Below, one piece after another: positions 19,881 to 29,700 of a stretch of DNA of 64,000 nucleotides (position 1 is its first letter; each line of letters opens with the position of its first letter). The notes beneath the pieces were generated by a model. It saw only the letters and a list, made by a program, of their open reading frames with translations, did not search any database and was not told the origin of the DNA. Position numbers and translations under genes: made by a program. The DNA is taken from contig NZ_JYLK01000001.1 in NCBI RefSeq assembly GCF_001439805.1, positions 496,001-560,000 of the forward strand, read 5' to 3'. This DNA is from Pseudomonas trivialis. Its GTDB lineage: Bacteria; Pseudomonadota; Gammaproteobacteria; Pseudomonadales; Pseudomonadaceae.

Positions 19881-20318
19881 TCAGGATGCAAATAAAGCCG
19901 TGTTTTCATCCAGCCAGCCCTGCAACAACAGGGCGGCGGCGATGGCGTCCACCGGGTTGTCGCGGTAACTGCCCTTCTGCCCGCCACGGTCACGGCGTTC
20001 ACCCTTGGCTTCAAAGGTGGTCAGGCGTTCATCGTGGGTATAGAAGGGCAGGTTGTAGCGGCCATTGAGGCGGCGCGCGAATTTTTCGGCGCGCAGGCAC
20101 ATCTCGCTGGGGGTGCCGTCCATGTTCAAGGGCAGGCCGACCACCACGGCGTCGGGCTTCCATTCATTGATCAGGGCTTCGACCTGATTCCAGTCCGGCA
20201 CGCCGTTCTGGGCCTTCAAGGTGCACAGTTCGCGGGCCTGGCCGGTAATTACCTGGCCGACGGCCACGCCGATCTGTTTGGTGCCGTAGTCAAACCCGAG
20301 AATCAAGCGCAAGGCCAT
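19881..20318 (-). CDS. ruvX: Holliday junction resolvase-like protein RuvX (YqgF)
   Basis: 145-aa RNase H-fold nuclease family implicated in pre-16S rRNA processing. Motifs: ILGFDYGTKQIGVAVG, VVVGLPLNMDGTPSEM, PFYTHDERLTTFEA and the C-terminal DNPVDAIAAALLLQGWL. The start at 20318 overlaps the algH stop by one base (TGATG), which fixes the start and indicates coupling. Confidence 0.95.
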   Translation of the reverse strand: MALRLILGFDYGTKQIGVAVGQVITGQARELCTLKAQNGVPDWNQVEALINEWKPDAVVVGLPLNMDGTPSEMCLRAEKFARRLNGRYNLPFYTHDERLTTFEAKGERRDRGGQKGSYRDNPVDAIAAALLLQGWLDENTALFAS

Positions 20319-20887
20319 CAGGCGTGCCCCGCCTGGCTGGTCAGCAGGTTGAGGTTGACGCGCAGCTTGGCGGCGGCCGCGTCCAGGCGCAGTTCGCTGG
20401 CGGTGTTGAACAGGATGTCGGCGTCGAACGGGCAGGTCAGCCAGGCGTTGCTCGCCAGCTCCGCCTCCAGTTGCCCGGCTTCCCAGCCGGCGTAGCCCAG
20501 GGTGATCACGCTTTGCGCCGGGCCCACGCCGTCGGCGATGGCGAACAACACATCCTGAGAGGTGGACAGCGACACACCGTCCAGGTCCACCGTGGCCTGG
20601 AACGTCGGCCCGGTCGGGTGCAGCACGAAGCCGCGATCGGTTTGCACTGGTCCGCCGATGTAGATCGGTACGCCCTGGCAACGGGCGGGCGTGTCGATGT
20701 CCGGGCGCAGTTGCTCAAGGATATCGGCCAGGTTCAGTTCCTGCGGGCGGTTCACCACCAACCCCATGGCACCATTGGCGGTGTGCTCGACGATGTAGGT
20801 CAAGGTTTGCGCAAAATTCGGGTCGGCCATGTGGGGCATGGCGATCAGGAAATGGTGCTTGAGGTAGGTCGGGCTGACATTTTTCAT
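20318..20887 (-). CDS. algH: YqgE/AlgH family protein (UPF0301)
   Basis: 189-aa protein starting MKNVSPTYLKHHFLIAMPHM. Other family marks are GAMGLVVNRP, IYIGGPVQTDRGFVLH and ITLGYAGWEAGQLEAEL. It was named AlgH from early alginate-regulation work, but its structure-based function is unsettled. The start at 20887 is chosen from family alignment memory; longer in-frame readings add unsupported residues. It precedes ruvX. Confidence 0.93.
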   Translation of the reverse strand: MKNVSPTYLKHHFLIAMPHMADPNFAQTLTYIVEHTANGAMGLVVNRPQELNLADILEQLRPDIDTPARCQGVPIYIGGPVQTDRGFVLHPTGPTFQATVDLDGVSLSTSQDVLFAIADGVGPAQSVITLGYAGWEAGQLEAELASNAWLTCPFDADILFNTASELRLDAAAAKLRVNLNLLTSQAGHA

Positions 20888-20955
20888 GTCCGGTAGTGTG
20901 GCGGTGGAGGGGCGACCTGACAAGCTGGGGATGAATGGCCCAAGGCAATTTGTCA

Positions 20956-21861
20956 TCAGTTGCTGTACAGCCGATCACCCTTGGCGAATTTCCAGGTGCG
21001 GATGATTTCCAGGCGGTCCACGTCGTTCAGGTCGCCGGAAAACGGCGCAAAGGGCGCGGCCAGGCGCACGATGCGTTGGGCCGCCTGGTCCAGCAGCGGC
21101 TGGCCGGAGGACTCCAGCACCTGCACTTCATACAGCGTGCCATCACGGTTGATTGACACCAATAGACGCAAATTCCCGTAAATCTGCTGGCGTCGCGCTT
21201 CTTCCGGGTAGTTCAGGTTGCCGATGCGCTCGACCTTCTTGCGCCACTCGTCCTTATACCAGGCACCTTTATCGCGCATGGTCGAAGCAGCGTTGAGGCG
21301 GTAGATGCGCGGGCGCTTGGCGTACAGTTGTTGTTCGTGGGCCAGTTCGGCTTCCAGGCTGGAAATCTCGTCGGACAGGGTCGAGCTGTCGAACGTCGGT
21401 GCCGGCTTTGCCGGTTCGGGCTGCGGGTCGGTTTTGGTCTTTTCGCGCTGCACCGGCGCTTTCTGCGGTTTGGGCGCGACGGTAGTCACCGCAGGCTTGG
21501 GCGTGGCCTGTTTGACCTCTTGCTTGGGCGCCGGCGGCGGGGAGACCTTATTGACCTTGTTGTCCTGGAAGGGCGCCACTTCAGTGGTCTTGGGCACGGC
21601 TTTCTTGTCGAGCGTGCCGCTGCCCTGCTGGTTTTCCTGGGCGAGAAAATCGGCCTTCTCGGGCGCCTTTTCGCTCTTGAACGTGGCGAGGGTGATTTCC
21701 AGCGTCCGGGTGATCTGCCTCGGCTCGACCATGGTAAAGCCCACACCGAGGATCAAAGCCAGGTGAATCAACGCGGCCAGAAACAGGGTAAATCCGAGCC
21801 GATCAGCCGGGCGCACGCCGCTGTGGGAGAGTTCGGGGGGCAGTTCTGGCGGGAGCGTCAT
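20956..21861 (-). CDS. tonB: energy transducer TonB (TonB3-like)
   Basis: 301-aa protein with one N-terminal membrane helix (LGFTLFLAALIHLALILGVGFT). A long Pro/Lys-rich spacer with PKQEVKQATPKP-type repeats follows, then a C-terminal TonB domain (YPEEARRQQIYGNLRLLVSINRDGTLYEVQVLESSG). The position between gshB and algH matches P. aeruginosa tonB3, which affects twitching and pilus assembly rather than classical iron uptake. The start at 21861 (MTLPPELPP) is preferred to the longer in-frame reading. Confidence 0.88.
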   Translation of the reverse strand: MTLPPELPPELSHSGVRPADRLGFTLFLAALIHLALILGVGFTMVEPRQITRTLEITLATFKSEKAPEKADFLAQENQQGSGTLDKKAVPKTTEVAPFQDNKVNKVSPPPAPKQEVKQATPKPAVTTVAPKPQKAPVQREKTKTDPQPEPAKPAPTFDSSTLSDEISSLEAELAHEQQLYAKRPRIYRLNAASTMRDKGAWYKDEWRKKVERIGNLNYPEEARRQQIYGNLRLLVSINRDGTLYEVQVLESSGQPLLDQAAQRIVRLAAPFAPFSGDLNDVDRLEIIRTWKFAKGDRLYSN

Positions 21862-21937
21862 GACAAAAAAACCAACATCGCGCGTTTCACAGGTGGGGCA
21901 TGATAACGCAATGTTGGCGTGTGTCCGGCTGTCTATG

Positions 21938-22891
21938 TCACTTGGATTGCAGCTTGCGCTCAATCGCGGCCATCAGCATTTCGCCGATGTTCGTGCCAAA
22001 TGCATTATCGATCTCGCGAATACAGGTCGGGCTGGTCACGTTGATTTCCGTGAGGTTCTCACCGATCACGTCCAGGCCGACAAACAGCAGGCCCTTCTCG
22101 CGCAGGGTCGGGCCGACCTGTTCTGCAATCCAGCGATCCTTGTCCGACAGCGGACGCGCTTCACCGCGCCCACCCGCCGCCAGGTTGCCGCGGGTTTCGC
22201 CCGCCGCCGGAATCCGCGCCAGGCAGTAATCCACCGGCTCGCCGTCGATCATCAGGATGCGCTTGTCGCCGTCCTTGATCGCGGGCAGGTAGGCCTGGCC
22301 CATGATCTGCTGGGTGCCCAGCACGGTCAGGGTCTCCAGGATCACCGACAGGTTGGGGTCGCCGGCGCGGTGACGGAAAATCGAGGTGCCGCCCATGCCG
22401 TCCAGTGGCTTGAGGATCACATCCCCATGCTTGGCGGCAAATTCACGCAGCACATCGGCACGACGGCTGACCACGGTGGGCGGCGTGCACTGTGGGAACA
22501 GCGTGGCGAACAGCTTTTCGTTGCAGTCGCGCAGGCTCTGCGGCTTGTTGACGATCAGCACGCCGGCGCGCTCGGCCTGCTCCAGCAGGTAGGTGGAATA
22601 GACGAATTCCATGTCGAACGGCGGGTCCTTGCGCATCAGGATCACGTCCAGATCGCTCAGCGGGCTGTCGATTTCGTCTTGCAGCTCGAACCACTTCCCG
22701 GGGTTGGCAAACACCTGCAGCGGGCGCATGCGGGCACGGGCCTCGCCGTCGCCCTGGTAAAGGTCGCGCTGCTCCATATAGAACAGCGTCCAGCCGCGTG
22801 CCTGGGCGGCCAGCAGCATGGCCAGCGAGCTGTCCTTTTTATAGGAGATGCTGGCGATAGGGTCCATGACAATGCCGACGCGAACGCTCAT
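21938..22891 (-). CDS. gshB: glutathione synthetase GshB
   Basis: ATP-grasp ligase joining gamma-glutamylcysteine and glycine. The 317-aa product starts MSVRVGIVMDPIASISYKKDSSLAML. It shows the RKDPPFDMEFVYSTYLLE region, VILKPLDGMGGTSIFRH, QAYLPAIKDGDKRILMIDG and VTSPTCIREID near the C-terminus. It stands divergent from the Chp operon. Confidence 0.97.
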   Translation of the reverse strand: MSVRVGIVMDPIASISYKKDSSLAMLLAAQARGWTLFYMEQRDLYQGDGEARARMRPLQVFANPGKWFELQDEIDSPLSDLDVILMRKDPPFDMEFVYSTYLLEQAERAGVLIVNKPQSLRDCNEKLFATLFPQCTPPTVVSRRADVLREFAAKHGDVILKPLDGMGGTSIFRHRAGDPNLSVILETLTVLGTQQIMGQAYLPAIKDGDKRILMIDGEPVDYCLARIPAAGETRGNLAAGGRGEARPLSDKDRWIAEQVGPTLREKGLLFVGLDVIGENLTEINVTSPTCIREIDNAFGTNIGEMLMAAIERKLQSK

Positions 22892-23128
22892 GGGGATTTC
22901 CTCTGCAGATAGGGCGCATAAAAAGTGGCGTCAGAGTGGCGCTGCGGGTGTTGTGGGTCAAGGAAAAACCACCGCGCGGGTGCCTCGATAGATTGCACCC
23001 CGAGACTGTGCTAAAAAGACTGCCACGGCGCACCAGCCCTTGAATTCCAAGGCTTGCGGCGCTCATGCTGTGCGTCATCAGGCAGCACGCACGAAAAACC
23101 GATTCGCTGTGGCGATGGTAGAGCAACT

Positions 23129-23536
23129 ATGGAACAGCATTCCAACGCCTTGAGAGTGATGGTGATCGACGATTCGAAAACGATCCGCCGCACCGCCGAG
23201 ACTTTGTTGAAGAACGTGGGCTGCGACGTGATCACGGCCATCGACGGTTTCGATGCCCTGTCCCGGATTGTCGATCATCACCCGCACATTATCTTTGTCG
23301 ACATCATGATGCCGCGCCTGGATGGCTACCAGACCTGCGCGCTGGTGAAGAACAACCCGGCGTTCAAGGCGATCCCTGTGATCATGCTGTCGTCCAAGGA
23401 CGGTCTGTTCGACAAGGCCAAGGGGCGCATCGTAGGGGTCGATCAGTTTTTGACCAAGCCGTTCAGCAAGGAAGAACTGCTGGGCGCGATCAAGGCCTGC
23501 GTGCCGGGGTTTGCCGCAGTAGAACAAGCACACTGA
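23129..23536 (+). CDS. pilG: twitching response regulator PilG
   Basis: Single-domain CheY-like receiver of the Chp system that promotes pilus extension. The 135-aa chain starts MEQHSNALRVMVIDDSKTIRR. The phospho-acceptor Asp is in IIFVDIMMPRLDGYQ, with Ser in VIMLSSKDG and Lys in FLTKPFSKEEL. The start at 23129 gives the known PilG length. First gene of pilGHIJ-chpA-chpC. Confidence 0.95.
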   Translation: MEQHSNALRVMVIDDSKTIRRTAETLLKNVGCDVITAIDGFDALSRIVDHHPHIIFVDIMMPRLDGYQTCALVKNNPAFKAIPVIMLSSKDGLFDKAKGRIVGVDQFLTKPFSKEELLGAIKACVPGFAAVEQAH

Positions 23537-23583
23537 CGCCGTCCCCCCTTGGGCCGGCGCCGACCAATGTAGTGGGGAAAACC

Positions 23584-23949
23584 ATGGCACGTGTTCTGAT
23601 CGTCGACGATTCGCCGACCGAAATGTACAAACTCACCGGCATGCTGGAAAAGCACGGCCACCAGGTGCTGAAAGCCGAGAACGGCGCGGATGGCGTGGCC
23701 CTGGCCCGTCAGGAAAAGCCCGACGCCGTGCTGATGGACATCGTGATGCCTGGCCTCAACGGCTTCCAGGCCACGCGCCAACTGTCCAAGGAGCCGGAAA
23801 CCAACGGCATCCCGATCATCATCATCACCACCAAGGACCAGGAAACCGACAAGATCTGGGGCGCGCGCCAGGGCGCCAAGGATTACCTGACCAAACCGGT
23901 GGACGAAGACACCCTGATCGCCACCCTCAACAAGGTGCTGGCCGGCTGA
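23584..23949 (+). CDS. pilH: twitching response regulator PilH
   Basis: Second single-domain receiver of the Chp system, thought to act with retraction or as a phosphate sink. The 121-aa sequence opens MARVLIVDDSPTEMYKLTGML and has VLMDIVMPGLNGFQATRQL and DYLTKPVDEDTL, very close to P. aeruginosa PilH as recalled. The start at 23584 is an ATG with GGGGAAAAC before it. It lies 47 bases after pilG. Confidence 0.95.
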   Translation: MARVLIVDDSPTEMYKLTGMLEKHGHQVLKAENGADGVALARQEKPDAVLMDIVMPGLNGFQATRQLSKEPETNGIPIIIITTKDQETDKIWGARQGAKDYLTKPVDEDTLIATLNKVLAG

Positions 23950-23961
23950 CGGCACGCGATC

Positions 23962-24486
23962 ATGACCGAGTCCCACACCGCCTTCGAGCTGCTGCTGGAC
24001 ATCGACCGCCGCTGTCGCCTGCTGGCCGCCGACCTGCCGTCCCAGGAAACCCGCCTGCAGCGCTGGAGCGGCATCGGCTTTCGCCTGGGGCAGCACTGGT
24101 ACGTGGCGCCCATCGGCGAAGTCGCCGAGGTGCTGCATGAACCGCGCTGCACCTTGATGCCCGGCGTGAAACCCTGGGTCAAGGGCGTGGCCAACCTGCG
24201 CGGGCGACTGTTGCCGGTGATGGACCTGGGCGGGTTCCTCGGCCTGCCGCTGTCCAGGGTGCGCAAGCAGCGGCGGGTATTGGTGGTGGAGGTCAACGAG
24301 CTGTTTGTCGGGCTGCTGGTGGACGAGGTGGTGGGGATGCAGCATTTCGCACAAGACGCGCTGGTGAGCGATGCCCGCCCCGACGCGCCGTATATCCAGG
24401 GCCGCTTCGACGGCGAGCCGCAATGGCAGGTGTTCAGCCCCTTCGCCCTGGCCGAGGCCCCGGGCTTTATGGATGTAGCCGCATGA
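23962..24486 (+). CDS. pilI: CheW-like adaptor PilI
   Basis: 174-aa adaptor linking the receptor PilJ to the kinase ChpA. CheW-fold elements are visible: [50 protein letters not shown] and [12 protein letters not shown]. It lies 12 bases after pilH, and its stop overlaps the pilJ start (ATGA). Confidence 0.94.
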   Translation: MTESHTAFELLLDIDRRCRLLAADLPSQETRLQRWSGIGFRLGQHWYVAPIGEVAEVLHEPRCTLMPGVKPWVKGVANLRGRLLPVMDLGGFLGLPLSRVRKQRRVLVVEVNELFVGLLVDEVVGMQHFAQDALVSDARPDAPYIQGRFDGEPQWQVFSPFALAEAPGFMDVAA

Positions 24487-26534
24487 CCACCCCGACCACG
24501 CCCAGGCCCCAGGCCGCGTCGCGCAGCCGTTCACAGATCATCGTGCTGTTCATCGCGTTGATCGTGTTCATCATGCTGCTGTTCGCCAACTTCGCGTACC
24601 TCAACACCCAGTCCACCTACGACAAACAGTACATCGGCCACGCCGGCGAGCTGCGCGTGCTGTCCCAGCGCATCGCCAAGAACGCCACCGAAGCCGCTGC
24701 CGGCAAGGCGGCGGCGTTCAAGCTGCTCGCCGAAGCGCGCAACGACTTCGCGCAGCGCTGGGGCTACCTGAAAAAAGGTGATCGGGACACCGGCCTGCCC
24801 GCCGCGCCCAGTGCCGTGCGCAACGAAATGCGTGCGGTGCAGACCGACTGGGAAGCGCTGCTGAAAAACACCGACGCGATCCTCGCCAGCGAACAGACGG
24901 TGCTGTCCCTGCATCAGGTGGCCGCGACCCTGGCCGAAACCGTGCCGCAATTGCAGATGGAATCGGAAAAGGTCGTCGACATCCTGCTGCAGCGCGGTGC
25001 CCCGGCCAGCCAGGTGGCCCTGGCCCAGCGCCAGTCGTTGCTGGCCGAGCGCATCCTGGGTGCGGTCAATACCGTGCTTGCCGGCGACGAAACCGCCGTG
25101 CAGGCCGCCGACGCCTTTGGCCGCGACGCCAACCGCTTTGGCGTGGTGCTCAATGGCATGCTCAACGGCAACCCCGGGCTGCGCATCACCCAGGTCGAAG
25201 ACCGCGACGCCCGCGCGCGGCTGACAGAAATCGCCGAGCTGTTCGAGTTCGTGTCCGGCTCGGTGGATGAAATCCTCGAGACCTCGCCGCAACTGTTCCA
25301 GGTGCGTGCCTCGGCGAGCAATATCTTCAACCTGTCGCAGACCCTGCTCGATGAAGCCTCGCACCTGGCCACCGGTTTCGAAAACCTCGCCAGCGGACGC
25401 AGCTTCGACACCCTCGGCGGCTACGTGCTGGGCTTGCTGGCGCTGACCTCGATCATCCTGATCGGTTTGGTGATGGTGCGCGAAACCAATCGCCAGTTGC
25501 GTGAAACCGCCGAGAAGAACGAGCGCAATCAGAACGCGATCATGCGCCTGCTCGATGAAATCGAAGACCTGGCTGACGGCGACCTCACCGTAACGGCCTC
25601 GGTGACCGAGGACTTCACCGGCACCATCGCCGACTCGATCAACTATTCCGTGGACCAATTGCGCGATCTGGTCGCCACCATCAACCTTACGGCGGGCCAG
25701 GTGGCCGGTGCCGTGCAAGAGACCCAGGCCACCGCCATGCACCTGGCCCAAGCCTCGGAGCATCAGGCCCAGCAGATCGCCGAAGCCTCCACCGCCATCA
25801 ACCAGATGGCCCAGTCCATCGACCACGTCTCGGCCAACGCCGCCGAATCCTCGGCGGTGGCCGAGCGCTCGGTGGAGATCGCCAACAAAGGCAACGAGGT
25901 GGTGCACAACACCATTCACGGCATGGACAACATTCGCGAACAGATCCAGGACACCGCCAAACGCATCAAGCGCCTGGGCGAGTCGTCCCAGGAAATCGGC
26001 GATATCGTCAGCCTGATTGACGACATCGCCGACCAGACCAACATCCTCGCCCTGAACGCCGCGATCCAGGCGAGCATGGCCGGTGACGCCGGGCGCGGGT
26101 TCGCCGTGGTGGCCGATGAAGTGCAGCGCCTGGCCGAGCGCTCATCGGCGGCCACCCGGCAGATTGAAACCCTGGTGCGGGCGATCCAGGCCGACACCAA
26201 CGAAGCGGTGATTTCCATGGAGCAGACCACCACCGAAGTGGTGCGCGGTGCGCGATTGGCCCAGGACGCCGGTGTGGCGCTGGAGGAGATCGAAGGGGTG
26301 TCCAAGACCCTGGCGGCGCTGATTCAGAGTATTTCCAATGCGGCGCAGCAACAGACGTCGTCGGCGGGGCAGATCTCCCTGACCATGAACGTGATTCAGC
26401 AGATCACCACCCAGACCTCGTCGGGCTCGACGGCAACCGCGGAGAGCATCGGCAACCTGGCCAAAATGGCCAGCCAGTTGCGGCGTTCGGTGTCGGGCTT
26501 CACCCTTCCGCCGCCCAAACCGGTCGACGATTGA
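24483..26534 (+). CDS. pilJ: methyl-accepting receptor PilJ
   Basis: 683-aa chemoreceptor of the Chp pathway. TM1 lies at about residues 18-40 ([20 protein letters not shown]) and a long periplasmic PilJ domain follows. TM2 is at about 315-340 ([20 protein letters not shown]), then HAMP and the cytoplasmic coiled coil. Its signalling tip reads [21 protein letters not shown] and is followed by [17 protein letters not shown], the PilJ-type tip. Potential methylation regions remain, although no methyltransferase (PilK) or methylesterase (ChpB) gene is present in the operon. The start at 24483 overlaps the pilI stop. Confidence 0.95.
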   Translation: MTTPTTPRPQAASRSRSQIIVLFIALIVFIMLLFANFAYLNTQSTYDKQYIGHAGELRVLSQRIAKNATEAAAGKAAAFKLLAEARNDFAQRWGYLKKGDRDTGLPAAPSAVRNEMRAVQTDWEALLKNTDAILASEQTVLSLHQVAATLAETVPQLQMESEKVVDILLQRGAPASQVALAQRQSLLAERILGAVNTVLAGDETAVQAADAFGRDANRFGVVLNGMLNGNPGLRITQVEDRDARARLTEIAELFEFVSGSVDEILETSPQLFQVRASASNIFNLSQTLLDEASHLATGFENLASGRSFDTLGGYVLGLLALTSIILIGLVMVRETNRQLRETAEKNERNQNAIMRLLDEIEDLADGDLTVTASVTEDFTGTIADSINYSVDQLRDLVATINLTAGQVAGAVQETQATAMHLAQASEHQAQQIAEASTAINQMAQSIDHVSANAAESSAVAERSVEIANKGNEVVHNTIHGMDNIREQIQDTAKRIKRLGESSQEIGDIVSLIDDIADQTNILALNAAIQASMAGDAGRGFAVVADEVQRLAERSSAATRQIETLVRAIQADTNEAVISMEQTTTEVVRGARLAQDAGVALEEIEGVSKTLAALIQSISNAAQQQTSSAGQISLTMNVIQQITTQTSSGSTATAESIGNLAKMASQLRRSVSGFTLPPPKPVDD

Positions 26535-26544
26535 AATGCGATTC

Positions 26545-26638
26545 AAATGTGAGAGGGGGCTTGCTCCCGACAGCGGTACATCAGTCAATGAATCAGGTGC
26601 CTGACCCACCGCCATCGGGAGCAAGCCCCCTCCCACAG
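26545..26638. repeat. REPIN, copy 5, inside the Chp operon
   Basis: Inverted REP pair (left arm AATGTGAGAGGGGGCTTGC, right arm ending CCCCCTCCCACAGG) in the 169-base gap between pilJ and chpA. This is the place where pilK lies in P. aeruginosa. The hairpin may reduce read-through to chpA. Confidence 0.92.
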
Positions 26639-26703
26639 GGGATCTCCTTTACTGTCGAGATCTTGGCAACACCAGCAACCCACGAATTCTAAGCGGAGCA
26701 GTT

Positions 26704-29700
26704 ATGGTTGATCGGCACGACTACGTGGCCCTCGAATGGGTCAAGGGCGACATTGCCGAAACCCTGAAACAGGCCCGTTCGGCGCTGGATGCGTTTGTCG
26801 AAACCCGCGACGCCGACGCCCTGGGCGAGTGCCTGGCGTGCATCCATCAAGTGCATGGCGCGCTGCAAATGGTCGAGTTCTACGGCGCGGCGCTGCTCGC
26901 CGAAGAGATCGAGGCACTGGCCCTGGCGCTGCAGGCCGAGCGCGTCAGCCAGCGCGACGAAAGCGTCCGCCTGCTGCAACAGGCCCTCGGCCAACTGCCG
27001 CTGTACCTGGACCGCGTGCACAGCGCCCGCCGCGATTTGCCGCTGGTGGTGCTGCCGTTGCTCAACGACCTGCGCAGCGCCCGTGGCGAAAGCCTGCTCT
27101 CGGAAACCAGCCTGTTCAGCCCGCAGCTGCTGTCGATTGCGCCGCTGCCCGACGACGCCCTGGCCCAGCGCGATCAGCCCGAGCTTCACGAACAATTGCG
27201 CCAGTGGCAGCACTGGCTGCAGCAGGCGCTGGCCGGATTGCTGCGTGAAGACCACGGCCCGAGCAACCTGGAAGACATGGCGCGGGTGTTCGCGCGTCTC
27301 GAAACGCTGTGCCAGGGCGCGCCGCTGTTGCCCTTGTGGCAAGTCACCTCGGCGCTGGTCGAGGGCATGCTCACGGGCGTGATCGCCAACAGCCCGGCGT
27401 TGCGCAGCCTGCTCAAGGCCAGTGGCAAACAACTCAAACGCCTGCTCGCCCAGGGCATTGGCGGGATCAACCAGCCGGCGCCGGATGGCTTGCTCAAAAG
27501 CCTGTTGTTCTACGTGGCCAAGGTCAGCCGGCCAACGCCGCGCATGCAGAGTTTGAAAGAACGCTACGGCCTGGATGACGCCTTGCCCGACAGTGCATTG
27601 GTGGACGCCGAGCGTGCGCGCCTGGCCGGGCCGGACCGCAATGCCATGGGCTCCGTGCTCGGTGCGTTGTGTGAGGAGCTGGTGCGGGTCAAGGAGCGGC
27701 TGGACCTGTTCGTGCGCAGCGACCGCCAGCACATCGGCGACCTCGACGCGCTGCTGGCGCCGCTGCGTCAGATCGCCGACACCCTGGCGGTGCTGGGCTT
27801 CGGCCAGCCGCGCAAAGTGATCATCGACCAGTTGGCCGTGGTGCAGAGCCTGGCCCAGGGGCAGCGCGAGCCCAATGATCCGGTGCTGATGGATGTGGCG
27901 GGCGCGTTGCTCTACGTCGAGGCCACGCTGGCGGGCATGGTCGGCACCGTGCAGGCGCAGGGCCGCGAAGAGAGCCGCCTGCCCACCACCGACCTGACCC
28001 AGATTCACCAGTTGGTGATCCGCGAATCCTGCCAGTGCCTCAAGCAGGCCAGAGAGCTGGTGATCGATTGCCTCGAAGCCGATTGGGACCGCCAGCACCT
28101 GGAGTCCCTGCCGGAGCTGCTGAGCCAGGTGCGTGGTGCGCTGGCCATGATCCCCTTGCCCCGCGCGGCGAGCCTGATGCGCGGCTGCGCCGACTACGTG
28201 AATGAACAACTGATGGTCAACGATGCCGCACCGTCCGAGGTGCAGCTGGAGCATTTCGCCGAGGTGATCAGCAGCCTGGAGTACTACCTCGAACGCCTGC
28301 TCCAGGACCCCGACGCCGACGGCGAACGGGTGCTGGAGATGGCCACCCAGGGCCTGACCGCGCTGGGTTACCTGCCTGCGGCCAAACCCTGGCGCCAGGC
28401 GCTGGTGGCGCCGGAGGGTGCGCTTTCGAGCGATGAGGCGCCGAGCCAGTCGCAGTTCGACGCCCTGGCCAGTCCCACCTCACGCCTGAACCCGCCGGCC
28501 CGACAACGCCCCGGCAGCCTGTTGCCGCCGCCGGCCGACGAAGCCCCCGTCGACGACGAACTGCGCGAAGTCTTCCTCGAAGAAACCGACGAAGTCCTCG
28601 AGGTGCTGCACCGTGACCTGCCCAACAGTGCCGACAAAACCGCCCAGGCCGAAATGCGCCGCGCCTTCCACACCCTCAAGGGCAGCGGCCGCATGGTGCG
28701 CGCGCTGGTACTGGCCGAGCTGGCCTGGGCCGTGGAAAACCTGCTTAACCGCGTGCTGGAGCGCAGCGTGGCCCTCGGCGCCGACGTGCAACAGGTGCTG
28801 GATGAAACCGTGGCCCTGCTGCCGGAACTGATCGCCGATTTTGCCAGCGGTAACCAGCACCAGCGCGATGAAGTCGACGCCCTGGCCGCGCGCGCCCACG
28901 CCTTGGCCAGCGGCACGCCGACCCACGCGGTCGAACCCCACGACCCGATGCTGCTGGAGATTTTCCGCAACGAAGCCCAGAGCCACCTCGAGAGCCTCAA
29001 TCACTTTCTGCACCAGGCCGCCGAACATGTTCCGCTGCACGTCAGCGATGCCCTGCAACGCGCGCTGCACACCCTCAAGGGCAGCGCCTACATGGCCGGT
29101 GTGTTGCCCATCGCCGAACTGGCGCGTCCGCTCGATCACCTGACCCGTGAATACAAGGCCCACCGCCTGCCGCTGGACCTGGACGAAGTGGAGTTGCTGC
29201 TGGAAGCCGAAGGCCTGTTCCAGCAAGGCCTGCGCCAGTTGCATCGCGACCCGCTGGTGCCGATCAAAGGCGCGGCAGCGCTGATCAACCGCACCCAGGC
29301 GCTGCTCGACCAGCAGCTTCAAGCCTTGCTCGACGCCCCCGGCACAGGCCTGCGCATCAAGCGCGACCCGCAGTTGATCAGCAACTTCCTGGCCCAGGGC
29401 ATGGATATTCTGCTGGATGCCGAAAGCCTGCTGCGCCGTTGGCAGCAGCACCCCGGCGAGCGCCAGGAGCTGAGCGCGCTGCTGGACGAATTGACCACCC
29501 TGGGGGAGGGCGCGCACCTCGCCGACCTGCACCCCATCGACGCCCTGTGCGAAGCCTTGCTCGACCTGTATGGCGCGGTGGAAGAAAGCAGCCTGGCGGT
29601 CAGCGCGCGGTTTTTTCATGAGGCCGAACAGGCCCACGAAGCATTGATCAACATGCTCGACCAGTTGGCCGCCGGCCAGGAAATCAGCCCGGCGCCGGCC

